64,000 nucleotides of DNA from Peristeroidobacter agariperforans (GTDB lineage: Bacteria; Pseudomonadota; Gammaproteobacteria; Steroidobacterales; Steroidobacteraceae): positions 167,501 to 231,500 of the forward strand of contig NZ_RYFW01000002.1 of assembly GCF_004138335.1 (NCBI RefSeq), in the 5' to 3' direction. The notes under the pieces were generated by a model. It saw only the letters and a program-made list of their open reading frames with translations. It was not told the origin of the DNA and did not search any database. Both the position numbers and the translations under genes were made by a program. Of this stretch, positions 46,763 to 55,163 are shown one piece after another. Positions within the stretch are counted from its first letter, which is position 1, and each line of letters begins with the position of its first letter.

Positions 46763-48121
46763 ATGCAAACGCTGGTCAAAAAACTCAAGCTGCTTCAGGT
46801 CGGCGATACCGCCGTTCGTCGTAACCCGTTGTTCTACGCCGATGCGCAACGCGAGTTGGAGCGCCTCGAGCGGGTCGGGTTCAACGAGCGTCGCCAATGG
46901 ACGCGAGATCGGCTCAAGGAAGTGCTCTGGCCGGCGAGCCGTGGTGGCTATGGAAGGGCCGTGCGCGGCGGCCGCGATATCGCAAGCTGGCCGCTGCTGA
47001 CGAAAGCCCAAGTGCGCTCGGCGCCGAGGGCATTCGCGGTCGGGTCGCAGCTACTCACGATCAAAGCAAATACGGGCGGCACGTCCGGCGCTCCCCTCGA
47101 CCTGGTCCGCTCGCTGCGTTCCGTCGTGGTCGAGCAGGTGTGCATCGATCGCATGATGCAAAAGGTCGGCGTGGAGGCGCGCTCCGCCAGGTGCGCCGTT
47201 CTGCGGACCGAAAGCATCAAGGACCCCAACGATTTCAAGCCGCCGTATTGGATTCATGCGGGCGGCGGCAATCGACTGGTGTTGTCGTCCACGCATCTGA
47301 ATGCCGCGACGATCGAGCATTACGCGCGCGCCATCGATGAGTTCGCGCCGGAATGTTTGCTCGGCTATCCGACATCGCTCGAAGCGTTGTGCTTTCTGCT
47401 GAAGCGAGCCGGCCGAAGAGTGCGCATCCCGGCAGTGTTGTGTTCGTCGGAAGTTCTGCATCCCCGTGTGTGGCCGGCGGCACGAGAGACGCTCGGCTGC
47501 AGGCTGCTCGACTATTACGGTCAGGCCGAGCGCGTGGCCTTCGCCTACGCGACCGCGCAGAGCGAATATCGATTCCTGCCGGGCTATGCCCATGTGCAAT
47601 TCGAGCCGGCCGGGGTGGAAGGGGAATATCGGTTATACGAGATCGTCGGCACACCGCTGTGGAATCGCTCCATGGCGTTGATCCGCTATCGCACCGGCGA
47701 CCTGATCCGCTTGCCGGCGGCCTGGGGCGAGCACGAATTGGAGGAGCTGGCGCTAGGCTTGAGGACGTTCACCGGCGTGTTGGGTCGTGACAGCGACATC
47801 CTGATCACGCCGGAGGGCGTGCAGGTCACGGGCATCAGTCACTTCCAGCGCGATGTGGCCAACATCGTGCGCATCCAGGTGATCCAGGAGAGCGCAGCGA
47901 AAGTTGCGATCCTGGTGCTGCCGACGGAGAAGTACAGCGAGCGCGATCGTGACCGCCTGATGCACAACGCTCGCGAGAAGCTGCCAAAGAGTATGACCGT
48001 CGAGATCCGCAGCGTGACCGCGCTGGAGCGCACGGCACGCGGCAAGACGCCTTTCGTCATTCATCGGCCGCCGGTGAAGGAGCTCCTGGACAATACGCGT
48101 GCCCACGGAAACATGGCGTGA
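46763..48121 (+). CDS. CapK/phenylacetate-CoA-ligase-like adenylate-forming protein
   Basis: The 452-aa product has the ANL-superfamily phosphate-binding motif IKANTGGTSGAPLDLVRS (near residue 95), a later DYYGQAERVAFAYA (adenosine site) and IRYRTGDLIRLP. The C-terminal swinging domain is present. Such CapK-type proteins in EPS loci are presumed to activate an acyl group for attachment to a sugar; no specific substrate is known. The ATG at 46763 lies 16 bases after the GT4 gene, and a longer reading would overlap it. Confidence 0.8.
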   Translation: MQTLVKKLKLLQVGDTAVRRNPLFYADAQRELERLERVGFNERRQWTRDRLKEVLWPASRGGYGRAVRGGRDIASWPLLTKAQVRSAPRAFAVGSQLLTIKANTGGTSGAPLDLVRSLRSVVVEQVCIDRMMQKVGVEARSARCAVLRTESIKDPNDFKPPYWIHAGGGNRLVLSSTHLNAATIEHYARAIDEFAPECLLGYPTSLEALCFLLKRAGRRVRIPAVLCSSEVLHPRVWPAARETLGCRLLDYYGQAERVAFAYATAQSEYRFLPGYAHVQFEPAGVEGEYRLYEIVGTPLWNRSMALIRYRTGDLIRLPAAWGEHELEELALGLRTFTGVLGRDSDILITPEGVQVTGISHFQRDVANIVRIQVIQESAAKVAILVLPTEKYSERDRDRLMHNAREKLPKSMTVEIRSVTALERTARGKTPFVIHRPPVKELLDNTRAHGNMA

Positions 48122-48131
48122 GGCTCGAGCC

Positions 48132-50132
48132 ATGAGTCTGAAGTGGAAGCTGCACCGTCTGTCGGCGATGAGCGGCTGGGAAGTCGGTTACCGGGTCAAG
48201 CAACGTGTCCAGGCCAGCGTCGAGCAGTTCGGCCTGCATACCGCCGCGCCTCCGCCGCCCGCGCCGGAAAGGATGGGCGCACCCTGGGTTGCGACGTTGC
48301 CGACGGCATTCAACGTCGACAAGTATCGACGCGCGGCCGATGACATTCTCGATGGCCGCTTTCCTGTCTTCGCGATGTCGGCCGCTGCGCTGGGGTTTCC
48401 GCCGCAGTGGAATCGCGATCCGAAGACCGGCAAGCAGGCGCCGCTACAGTTCGGCAAGACCCTGAACTATCGCGACGAGAAGCTGGTCGGCGATATCAAA
48501 TATCTGTGGGAGCCCAGCCGTCACGCGCAGCTGGTGACGCTGGCGCAGGCCTGGCACCTGGCGCGCGAGGCTAAATATGCCGAGGGCTGCCGCACGCTGC
48601 TCGCATCGTGGTTCGATCAATGCCCGTATCCTTCGGGCGTGCATTGGACCAGCAGCCTGGAGCATTCGATTCGCCTGGTGAACTGGTCGTTCGCGTGGCA
48701 CCTGCTCGGCGGCGATGGCTCGCCGATCTTCCAAGGCCCGGATGGCGAGGCATTCAAGCAGCGCTGGCTGACCAGCGTGTATCAGCATTGCCATTTCATC
48801 GCCGGCCATTTCTCGCGCTACTCCTCGGCGAACAATCATCTGCTCGGCGAACTGATGGGGCTGTTCGTCGCCTCGCTGACGTGGCCGCTCTGGAAGCGCA
48901 GCCGGCGCTGGAAGAATCTGGCGCAGCGCGAGCTCGAAAAGGAGATGCTGCTGCAGAACGCCGAGGATGGCGTCAATCGCGAGCAGGCGAACTGGTATCA
49001 CCACGAAGTTGCGGACATGATGATTGTCAGCGGCCTGATCGCGCGCGCCAATGGCTGCGATTTCAGCACGGCTTACTGGCATCGCCTGCGAGGGATGCTC
49101 CAGTACATTGCGAGCATCATGGATACCGGCGGATCCGTGCCGAACTTTGGCGATGCCGACGACGCCATCATCGCCAGGCTCGATCCTGAGGTGGGCGATG
49201 TCTATCGGTCGCTGCTCGCGACCGGGGCGGTGTTGTTCGATTCGGCGGAGTTCAAATTCAAGGCAAACGCCGGTCGGGCCAGCCAGGAGGTCGACGACAA
49301 GACGCGCTGGCTGCTGGGCGACGCGGCAGCGGCCCGATTCCAAGCCATCGACATGGCGCGCGTGTCGCTGCCCATTCGCAAGGACTTCCCCAACGCCGGC
49401 TATTACATTCTCGGCGACCGTTTCGAAACGAATCGCGAGGTCCGCATCGTCGCCGATGCCGGCCCGCTAGGATATTTATCTATTGCCGCGCACGGTCACG
49501 CGGACGCCTTGTCATTCACGCTGAGCGTCGGCGGCAAGGAGATATTGATCGATCCGGGCACTTACGCCTATCACACGCAAAGAGTGTGGCGCGATTACTT
49601 CAAGGGCACCTCGGCGCACAACACCTTGCGGGTCGACGGCGTCGATCAATCGGTCAGCGGCGGCAATTTTCTCTGGATCAAGCACGCGCAGACGCAGTTG
49701 ATCGCCATCGAGCGCACGCCACTGATCGATCGCTGGGTCGCAAGTCACGATGGCTACGGGCGGCTCAAACATCCGGTCACTCATCGACGCGAGGTGCAAT
49801 TCGAGAAGCAGCAATCGCGACTGCAAGTCACCGACGAGTTGCTGGGCAGCGGCCCTCATCAGATCGAGATGTTCTGGCACTTCGCCGAACAGTGCGCGGT
49901 CGTGGCGAACGGGCGGGACGTGCGAGTGTCCTGCGGCGACGTGTTGATATCGATGACGCTGCCCGAAGAGCTGCGCTGCAATGTTCATCGCGGCGTCGAA
50001 CGGCCGGAGCCTACGGGTTGGATATCCCGCAGTTTCGACGTCAAGGCGCCGACGACCACGCTGATCGCGAGCGGTCAGGTCGAGGGCGCAGCCCGGCTGG
50101 TCACCCGATTCAATATCGACTTCAAGAGCTGA
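48132..50132 (+). CDS. heparinase II/III-like (PL12 type) polysaccharide lyase
   Basis: The 666-aa product has an N-terminal alpha/alpha toroid domain with LEHSIRLVNWSFAWHLL and NNHLLGELMGLF. A C-terminal beta-sandwich domain has YLSIAAHGHADALSFTL and EILIDPGTYAYHTQRVWRDYF. The HGHAD histidines and the tyrosines are the catalytic residues expected in heparinase II/III lyases. I see no clear signal peptide at the N-terminus. It cleaves uronic-acid-containing chains, consistent with the predicted uronic acid. It is the last gene of the EPS locus. Confidence 0.85.
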   Translation: MSLKWKLHRLSAMSGWEVGYRVKQRVQASVEQFGLHTAAPPPPAPERMGAPWVATLPTAFNVDKYRRAADDILDGRFPVFAMSAAALGFPPQWNRDPKTGKQAPLQFGKTLNYRDEKLVGDIKYLWEPSRHAQLVTLAQAWHLAREAKYAEGCRTLLASWFDQCPYPSGVHWTSSLEHSIRLVNWSFAWHLLGGDGSPIFQGPDGEAFKQRWLTSVYQHCHFIAGHFSRYSSANNHLLGELMGLFVASLTWPLWKRSRRWKNLAQRELEKEMLLQNAEDGVNREQANWYHHEVADMMIVSGLIARANGCDFSTAYWHRLRGMLQYIASIMDTGGSVPNFGDADDAIIARLDPEVGDVYRSLLATGAVLFDSAEFKFKANAGRASQEVDDKTRWLLGDAAAARFQAIDMARVSLPIRKDFPNAGYYILGDRFETNREVRIVADAGPLGYLSIAAHGHADALSFTLSVGGKEILIDPGTYAYHTQRVWRDYFKGTSAHNTLRVDGVDQSVSGGNFLWIKHAQTQLIAIERTPLIDRWVASHDGYGRLKHPVTHRREVQFEKQQSRLQVTDELLGSGPHQIEMFWHFAEQCAVVANGRDVRVSCGDVLISMTLPEELRCNVHRGVERPEPTGWISRSFDVKAPTTTLIASGQVEGAARLVTRFNIDFKS

Positions 50133-50137
50133 GGCGC

Positions 50138-50166
50138 GATAATGCTGCCCTGACGAAGGGGGCAGT
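50138..50166 (+). promoter_or_regulatory. possible promoter and SD-occluding hairpin before ctlX-like gene
   Basis: GATAAT at 50138 has a 4-of-6 -35 match (TCGACT) 16 bases upstream. CTGCCC (50145-50150) can pair with GGGCAG (50160-50165), which includes the Shine-Dalgarno purines AAGGGGG. The hairpin could lower translation. Both are weak predictions. Confidence 0.3.
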
Positions 50167-51147
50167 ATGGGCCTGGCTGACCGACAACTCACTGATCGAC
50201 GCTATTTCGATAAGCAAGGCGCGGCCGATGTCATGATGATCCGGCCGGTGGCCTTCGCCGGTAATCCTCAGACCCGCGCGTCCAACGCCTTCCAACAGGT
50301 CGATTCGGGCAGCGAAGATGCGGCCAATCAGGCCGCGGCGTTGCGCGAGTTCGATGGTCTTGCGGCCGCGCTCGAACGGGCAGGGGTGACCGTTCACAGG
50401 TTCGAGGACACGCCGGAGCCGCACACGCCGGACTCGATCTTTCCCAACAACTGGGTGAGCTTTCACGCCGACGGCACGGTCGTGCTGTACCCGATGCTGG
50501 CCGAGAACCGCCGGCTCGAACGACGGCTCGATTTGATCGAGGCGTTGAGCACGAAGCACGGTTTTCACGCCTCCCGGCTCATCGACCTGACCCGGCACGA
50601 ACACACGGGCCGCTATCTCGAGGGAACGGGCAGCCTGGTGCTCGATCGCCTTCATCGCGTCGCCTATGCCTGCGTTTCCCCGCGCACCGATCTGGATGTG
50701 CTCGGCGATTTCGCGCAACAGCTCGATTACGACATCGTCGCGTTCGAGGCGCACGATGCCAACGGCAAGGCCATCTATCACACCAATGTGCTGATGTCGG
50801 TCGGGGAGCGGTTCGCCGCCGTCTGTCTGGATGCCATTCGCGAAGACGAACGCGATGGCGTGCTGAGTCAGTTGCGCGGCACCGGGCGAGCCGTCGTGGA
50901 GCTGTCGCTCGAACAAATGAACGCCTTCGCCGGCAACATGCTGGAACTGGGCTCCTCGCTCACCGGCAGCGTGGTCGCCATGTCCCAGCAGGCGTTCGAT
51001 GCCTTGACTGCCGAGCAGCGAGCCACCTTGGAATCGAGCGCCGGCCCGATTGTGGCCGCCGCCATCCCCACCATCGAGAAGCTGGGCGGCGGCAGCGTCC
51101 GCTGCATGCTGGCCGAACTGCATCTGCCCAAGAAGAAACGACTATAA
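50167..51147 (+). CDS. ctlX: citrulline/dimethylarginine hydrolase-like protein (CtlX family)
   Basis: The 326-aa product is an amidinotransferase-fold hydrolase. Motifs are TPDSIFPNNWVSFHADG, HTGRYLEGTGSLVLD, AIYHTNVLMSVGERF (active-site His) and GGSVRCMLAE (nucleophile Cys near the C-terminus). This family hydrolyses citrulline or a related ureido or guanidino compound to release ammonia; the exact substrate is uncertain. An AAGGGGG lies 6-7 bases before the ATG. It begins a run of housekeeping genes beyond the EPS locus. Confidence 0.82.
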   Translation: MGLADRQLTDRRYFDKQGAADVMMIRPVAFAGNPQTRASNAFQQVDSGSEDAANQAAALREFDGLAAALERAGVTVHRFEDTPEPHTPDSIFPNNWVSFHADGTVVLYPMLAENRRLERRLDLIEALSTKHGFHASRLIDLTRHEHTGRYLEGTGSLVLDRLHRVAYACVSPRTDLDVLGDFAQQLDYDIVAFEAHDANGKAIYHTNVLMSVGERFAAVCLDAIREDERDGVLSQLRGTGRAVVELSLEQMNAFAGNMLELGSSLTGSVVAMSQQAFDALTAEQRATLESSAGPIVAAAIPTIEKLGGGSVRCMLAELHLPKKKRL

Positions 51148-51156
51148 TTTGTCCAG

Positions 51157-51801
51157 ATGTTGGAACTTGGCGTCAAAATCCTGCTGGCCTACCTGCTGGG
51201 CTCGCTGATCGGCAGCTTGCTGGTCGGCCAGCTGCGCGGCGGTGTGGACATTCGTAAGCTCGGCAGCGGCAATGCCGGCGGCACCAATGCTCTGCGCACG
51301 CAGGGCTGGTCGTTCGCGCTGTGGGTCATGATCATCGATGTCGGCAAGGGCTGGCTCGCGGCCGGTTTGCTGGCGCCGATGAATCTGCCCGGCGTCGGCA
51401 TCGATCCGCAGGTCGAGCGCGACTGGCTGGCAGTGGCCTGCGCGGCGGCGGTGGTCGTCGGCCACGTTTATCCGGTCTGGTACGGATTCCGCGGCGGCAA
51501 AGGGGCGGCGACTTTGATCGGTGTGCTCATCGGACTGAAGCCCGTCGCCATTCTGCCGGTGTTCGGGGTATGGCTCGCAGCCGTGATGCTGACTGGATTC
51601 GTCGGTCTCGGCACCATGCTTGCGGTCGCGTCCTTTCCGATCTATGTGGCGCTCGCCGAGGCCGAGCCGTCGACCGCTGTGCTGGTGTTCGGCGCCGTGA
51701 TGACAGTGTTCGTTTGTTATACCCATCGCGGCAACATCGAGCGCATGCGTGCCGGCACCGAGAATCGGGCCCGGCGCCTGTGGCTGCTGCGCCCCCGCTG
51801 A
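51157..51801 (+). CDS. plsY: acyl-phosphate glycerol-3-phosphate acyltransferase
   Basis: The 214-aa product is an integral membrane enzyme of phospholipid synthesis that acylates glycerol-3-phosphate using acyl phosphate. Family motifs are GSLIGSLLVGQLRG, LGSGNAGGTNALR and WYGFRGGKGAAT. Five hydrophobic helices are visible. It starts 9 bases after the ctlX-like gene and precedes birA by 8. The length and motif order fit PlsY well. Confidence 0.95.
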   Translation: MLELGVKILLAYLLGSLIGSLLVGQLRGGVDIRKLGSGNAGGTNALRTQGWSFALWVMIIDVGKGWLAAGLLAPMNLPGVGIDPQVERDWLAVACAAAVVVGHVYPVWYGFRGGKGAATLIGVLIGLKPVAILPVFGVWLAAVMLTGFVGLGTMLAVASFPIYVALAEAEPSTAVLVFGAVMTVFVCYTHRGNIERMRAGTENRARRLWLLRPR

Positions 51802-51809
51802 CCGCAACG

Positions 51810-52847
51810 ATGCCCACCAGCAGCAAGGCCCAGATTCCCAAGACTCAAGCCCAAGCACGCCGGCAGCGGCTGCTCGCCATGCTGGCCGAGGGCTCGTTCT
51901 ATTCCGGCGAACAGCTGGCGAAGAAGCTGAAGATTTCGCGCGGCGGCGTCTGGAAGCTGATGAACTCGCTCAAGGCGCTGGGCGTCGATATCGAATCGGT
52001 GGCCCGCCAGGGCTATCGATTGCCGCGCGCAGTCGATCTGCTCGACAAAGAAGCCATCGTTGCTTCGTTACCGGCCGCAACTCGCGCCCAGCTCGAGCGG
52101 GCGGACGTGCTGCTGACGGTCGATTCGACGAATCGGTTCGTCACCGATCTCTCACCGCCAACAGCCGGCCACTTTCAGCTGTGTACCACCGAGGTGCAGA
52201 ACGCTGGCCGCGGCCGGCGCGGACGCAGCTGGGTCGCGCCATTCGGCAGTGGCATCTGCATGTCTTTGGGCTGGCAATTCACCGAGGCGCCGCCGACGTT
52301 TTCGGCGCTCAGCCTCGCGGTCGGAGTGGCGGTGGTGAAGGCGTTCAGGCGCCTGGGCATCGAAGGCGTCGGTTTGAAGTGGCCCAACGATCTGCAATGG
52401 CAGGGCCGCAAGCTCGGCGGCATCCTCATCGAGATGCGCGGCGAATCGGCGGGCCCGGCGCAAGTCATCATCGGCATCGGCATCAACGTGCACATGCCGG
52501 CTGCGATTCGTATGCAGCTCGCGGAGCGCGAGGCGGCTTTGATCGCCGACATTCACGAGATCATGCGCGAGAAAACACCGACCCGGAACGTGTTGATCGG
52601 CGCGATCGCTACCGAGTTGTTGGCGATGTTGCAGACCTTCACGGTGAGCGGCTTCGCGCCGTTCAAAGATGAATGGCACGAGCTAGACACGCTGGCGAAC
52701 GCGCCGGTCAAGGTCATTAGCGGCGCGCAGACTACGATGGGGTTTGCGCGTGGTGTCGAAGCCGATGGCACATTGCTGCTCGACGTCGATGGCGAGCTGC
52801 GCAAGTTTGTTTCGGGTGAAGTCAGCTTGCGCGCGGTGAAGAGCTGA
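51810..52847 (+). CDS. birA: biotin--protein ligase / biotin operon repressor
   Basis: The 345-aa product has an N-terminal helix-turn-helix (LAKKLKISRGGVWKLMNSL) and the ligase core with STNRFVTDL, the GRGRRGRSW biotinyl-AMP loop and KWPNDLQWQGRKLGGILIEM. The C-terminal SH3-like domain ends EVSLRAVKS. It attaches biotin to carboxylases and can repress biotin genes through the HTH. The start at 51810 has 8 bases to plsY; a longer reading overlaps plsY and is rejected. coaX follows 5 bases later, as in many gammaproteobacteria. Confidence 0.95.
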   Translation: MPTSSKAQIPKTQAQARRQRLLAMLAEGSFYSGEQLAKKLKISRGGVWKLMNSLKALGVDIESVARQGYRLPRAVDLLDKEAIVASLPAATRAQLERADVLLTVDSTNRFVTDLSPPTAGHFQLCTTEVQNAGRGRRGRSWVAPFGSGICMSLGWQFTEAPPTFSALSLAVGVAVVKAFRRLGIEGVGLKWPNDLQWQGRKLGGILIEMRGESAGPAQVIIGIGINVHMPAAIRMQLAEREAALIADIHEIMREKTPTRNVLIGAIATELLAMLQTFTVSGFAPFKDEWHELDTLANAPVKVISGAQTTMGFARGVEADGTLLLDVDGELRKFVSGEVSLRAVKS

Positions 52848-52852
52848 TCGCG

Positions 52853-53617
52853 ATGCTGCTGCTCATCGACATCGGCAATACACGCATCAAGTGGGCGCGC
52901 TTCGATGAACGAGGCATGGGCCCGCAGTCCGCCGCCGTGCACTCGAACTGGACGCCCGATGATTTCGTTCAGCAAATTCTGAGCTCGGGTCCGCGGGCCG
53001 AGCGCGTGCTGATCGCCAATGTCGGCGGCAAGCGCATGGCTGAGCTGGCGCAGGCTGCAATCATGTCGACGTGGCGGATCGAGCCTCGATTCGTTCATTC
53101 ACCGGCTGCGCAGGCGGGCATTCGCAATTCATATCCGGAGCCGGCCAAGCTGGGCGTGGATCGATGGCTGTGCCTGTTGGGTGGGCGAGCGATCGAGCCG
53201 CGGCCGCTATGTGTGGTCAGTGTCGGCACGGCCATGACCATCGACGGACTCGACGCGGGCGGCCAGCATCTGGGCGGTGTCATCGTGCCCGGCCCGGAGC
53301 TGATGGTGTCCAGCCTGTTGAAGAACACCAGTGACATTGCCCAGCGCGCCGCCGGAGGTCAGGCTCGGGATGCACTGTTTGCCGACAACACCTTAGGTGC
53401 GATTCAGCAGGGCGCCATCCAGGCGCTTGCCGCCCTCACCGAGCGTGCGATGGAAACTCTCGAACAGCAGCTGGGCGAGCCGCCAGTGTTGCTGCTCACC
53501 GGTGGCGCCGCCGCCCGGCTGCAAGGGGCCATTCGTTCGCCCGGCAGAGAAATTCCCGACCTGGTGCTGCGAGGTCTGGCAGTCGTCGCTCAACTACCTG
53601 AAGCATCCGCGGCCTGA
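52853..53617 (+). CDS. coaX: type III pantothenate kinase
   Basis: The 254-aa product catalyses the first step of CoA synthesis. It shows LLIDIGNTRIKWARFD (phosphate-binding), KLGVDRWLCLLGG and VSVGTAMTIDGLDAGGQHLGG, the expected ASKHA-fold motifs. The birA-coaX arrangement is common in this group. It needs no activator and works in the cytoplasm as a dimer. Confidence 0.95.
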   Translation: MLLLIDIGNTRIKWARFDERGMGPQSAAVHSNWTPDDFVQQILSSGPRAERVLIANVGGKRMAELAQAAIMSTWRIEPRFVHSPAAQAGIRNSYPEPAKLGVDRWLCLLGGRAIEPRPLCVVSVGTAMTIDGLDAGGQHLGGVIVPGPELMVSSLLKNTSDIAQRAAGGQARDALFADNTLGAIQQGAIQALAALTERAMETLEQQLGEPPVLLLTGGAAARLQGAIRSPGREIPDLVLRGLAVVAQLPEASAA

Positions 53618-53696
53618 TCCCCCTCGGGCACGGCGATACCGGAGGTCGTGTATCATCCGGCTCGATCGACGCGGAGAGCAATTTGAGGACGCTGGG

Positions 53697-54002
53697 ATGG
53701 CCGAATCGAGATTCCGACGACTGACCGCGGCTTCGGCGCTGCTGGCGCTGGGCTGGTGGCCGCTGTCGGGGCTCGCGGCCGACGTGCAGGCCGGCAAGGC
53801 CGCCTCCCAGGCCAAGTGCATCGAATGCCACGAGGCCGACGACTGGGAAGGCGAAAGCGTGGCCTCGCTCGAAAGCCTGATCGGCGATATCGTCGCAGGC
53901 AAGGTGAAGCATCGCAAGCCGCTGCAATTGACCCCGGCCGAAGTGGCGGATATTGCCGCCTATTGGGGCCAGAGCAGCCAGAAGGGTAAGAAGCGGCGTT
54001 AG
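53697..54002 (+). CDS. small secreted c-type cytochrome
   Basis: The 101-aa product has a signal peptide (to about GLAADVQAG) and a single heme-binding CIECH at residues 41-45. The distal part KHRKPLQLTPAEVADIAAYWG holds no Met close to the usual axial position, so the sixth ligand may be His. Such cytochromes donate electrons in the periplasm. It lies between coaX and the SPOR gene without a close operon link (79 bases after coaX). Confidence 0.82.
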   Translation: MAESRFRRLTAASALLALGWWPLSGLAADVQAGKAASQAKCIECHEADDWEGESVASLESLIGDIVAGKVKHRKPLQLTPAEVADIAAYWGQSSQKGKKRR

Positions 54003-54022
54003 CCGCTCGATATAACTACTGC

Positions 54023-54781
54023 ATGCGCGCGTTCTGTCTGCTGTTGCTGCTGGTCAACGCCCTGTATTTCATCTGGTCCCAAGTGATCGATGTGCAGGTC
54101 AGCAGCCTCGATCGCGTGCCGATTCGCGTGGCTGCGCCGCCGCCTCGCATCGTGCTCGCAAAGGAAGCGCAGAACGCGCCGGCCGAGCAGCAACAACCCG
54201 AAGAAGAGGAAGAGCGGGTCGCCGATCTGCGCGACATCACGCCACCTCAAGTAGCGCCGCTCGAAGCGCCGACCACCGTGCAGCGGCCCCAAACTGCGCC
54301 TGAAGATTCGCTGACGTGTAGCAGCGTCGGCCCGTTCGCCGACCTGGGCCAGGCCTCGCAGGCTCAAGCTACTTTGCGCAGCCTGGGATTTTCGCCGCGC
54401 CAGCGGGTGGAGCAGGGCGAGCTGTGGACCGGCTATTGGGTCAGCGTTCGCGACCTCGCGACGCGCGAGGCCGCCGAGGATGCGCTGCAGATACTCAACA
54501 CCAATGGCATCACGGATGTTTATTTGATGCCGGGCTCGGATCCGCCGAACGTGCTGTCGCTGGGCGTGTTCTCCGATTATCAGCGCGCGCAGCGGCGCTC
54601 CGAAGAAGTGAAAGCGATCGGCTTGAATCCGCAGATCAGCGATCGCAAGCGCGCCGGCTCGGTGTTCTGGATCGATGTGGATCTGAAAGAGCCTGGCCAG
54701 ACCATCGATACCAGTGTGTTCCAGGTCGGCCAGAGCCGCATTCTGCGCCTGGAATTGCGCGGCTGCCCGCAGTCGGGCTAA
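54023..54781 (+). CDS. SPOR-domain membrane protein
   Basis: The 252-aa product has an N-terminal membrane helix (AFCLLLLLVNALYFIW), a Pro/Glu-rich linker and a C-terminal SPOR-type region (residues about 95-175: SVGPFADLGQASQAQATLRSL and YWVSVRDLATREAAEDALQ). A second such half follows (LSLGVFSDYQRAQRRSEEVKAIG). SPOR domains bind denuded glycan strands at the septum. SPOR genes beside coaX are frequent in gammaproteobacteria. Its stop overlaps the converging lipoprotein gene by 4 bases. Confidence 0.82.
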   Translation: MRAFCLLLLLVNALYFIWSQVIDVQVSSLDRVPIRVAAPPPRIVLAKEAQNAPAEQQQPEEEEERVADLRDITPPQVAPLEAPTTVQRPQTAPEDSLTCSSVGPFADLGQASQAQATLRSLGFSPRQRVEQGELWTGYWVSVRDLATREAAEDALQILNTNGITDVYLMPGSDPPNVLSLGVFSDYQRAQRRSEEVKAIGLNPQISDRKRAGSVFWIDVDLKEPGQTIDTSVFQVGQSRILRLELRGCPQSG

Positions 54782-55143
54782 TAGCCGCTCTGCTCGCAGC
54801 ACTCCGCGAGCTGGTCGTCGTCGCTGGCGGAGCGGGCACAAGCGATGCCGGCACGATCGGCGCGCCAGTCGCCCCATTCGGCGTCGCCTCCGCCGAGCAA
54901 ATCTTTTAATTCCTTGCCGGCGCCGGCCAGATACGCTTCGCTGCCGCTGCAAGAGCGGGCAATCAGGCCGCTGGCCAGGCAGTGCTGTCTCTTATCTGGT
55001 AAGTCCGACGGCACCTTCTCTTTCACGACCGCTTCCATACATCCGTAGGAGGATGTCGCCGGCCGCGGCGGGCGGTTGGGAACGGTTGCGCACGCCGCGA
55101 GAGCAAACAGCGCCAGTGCAAGAGAGGTCATGCGGATACTCAT
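54778..55143 (-). CDS. small predicted lipoprotein of unknown function
   Basis: The 121-aa product begins with a lipoprotein signal peptide (TSLALALFALAAC; Cys at about residue 18). The mature part has six further cysteines that could form disulfides (YGCMEAV, KRQHC, RSCSGS, GIACARS, AECCEQ). I do not recognise the family. The ATG at 55143 is chosen because the signal sequence begins there; another at 55131 is possible. It converges on the SPOR gene and follows the histidine kinase by 20 bases on the same strand. Confidence 0.65.
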   Translation of the reverse strand: MSIRMTSLALALFALAACATVPNRPPRPATSSYGCMEAVVKEKVPSDLPDKRQHCLASGLIARSCSGSEAYLAGAGKELKDLLGGGDAEWGDWRADRAGIACARSASDDDQLAECCEQSGY

Positions 55144-55163
55144 GATCCGAGTATCCGCAATCG

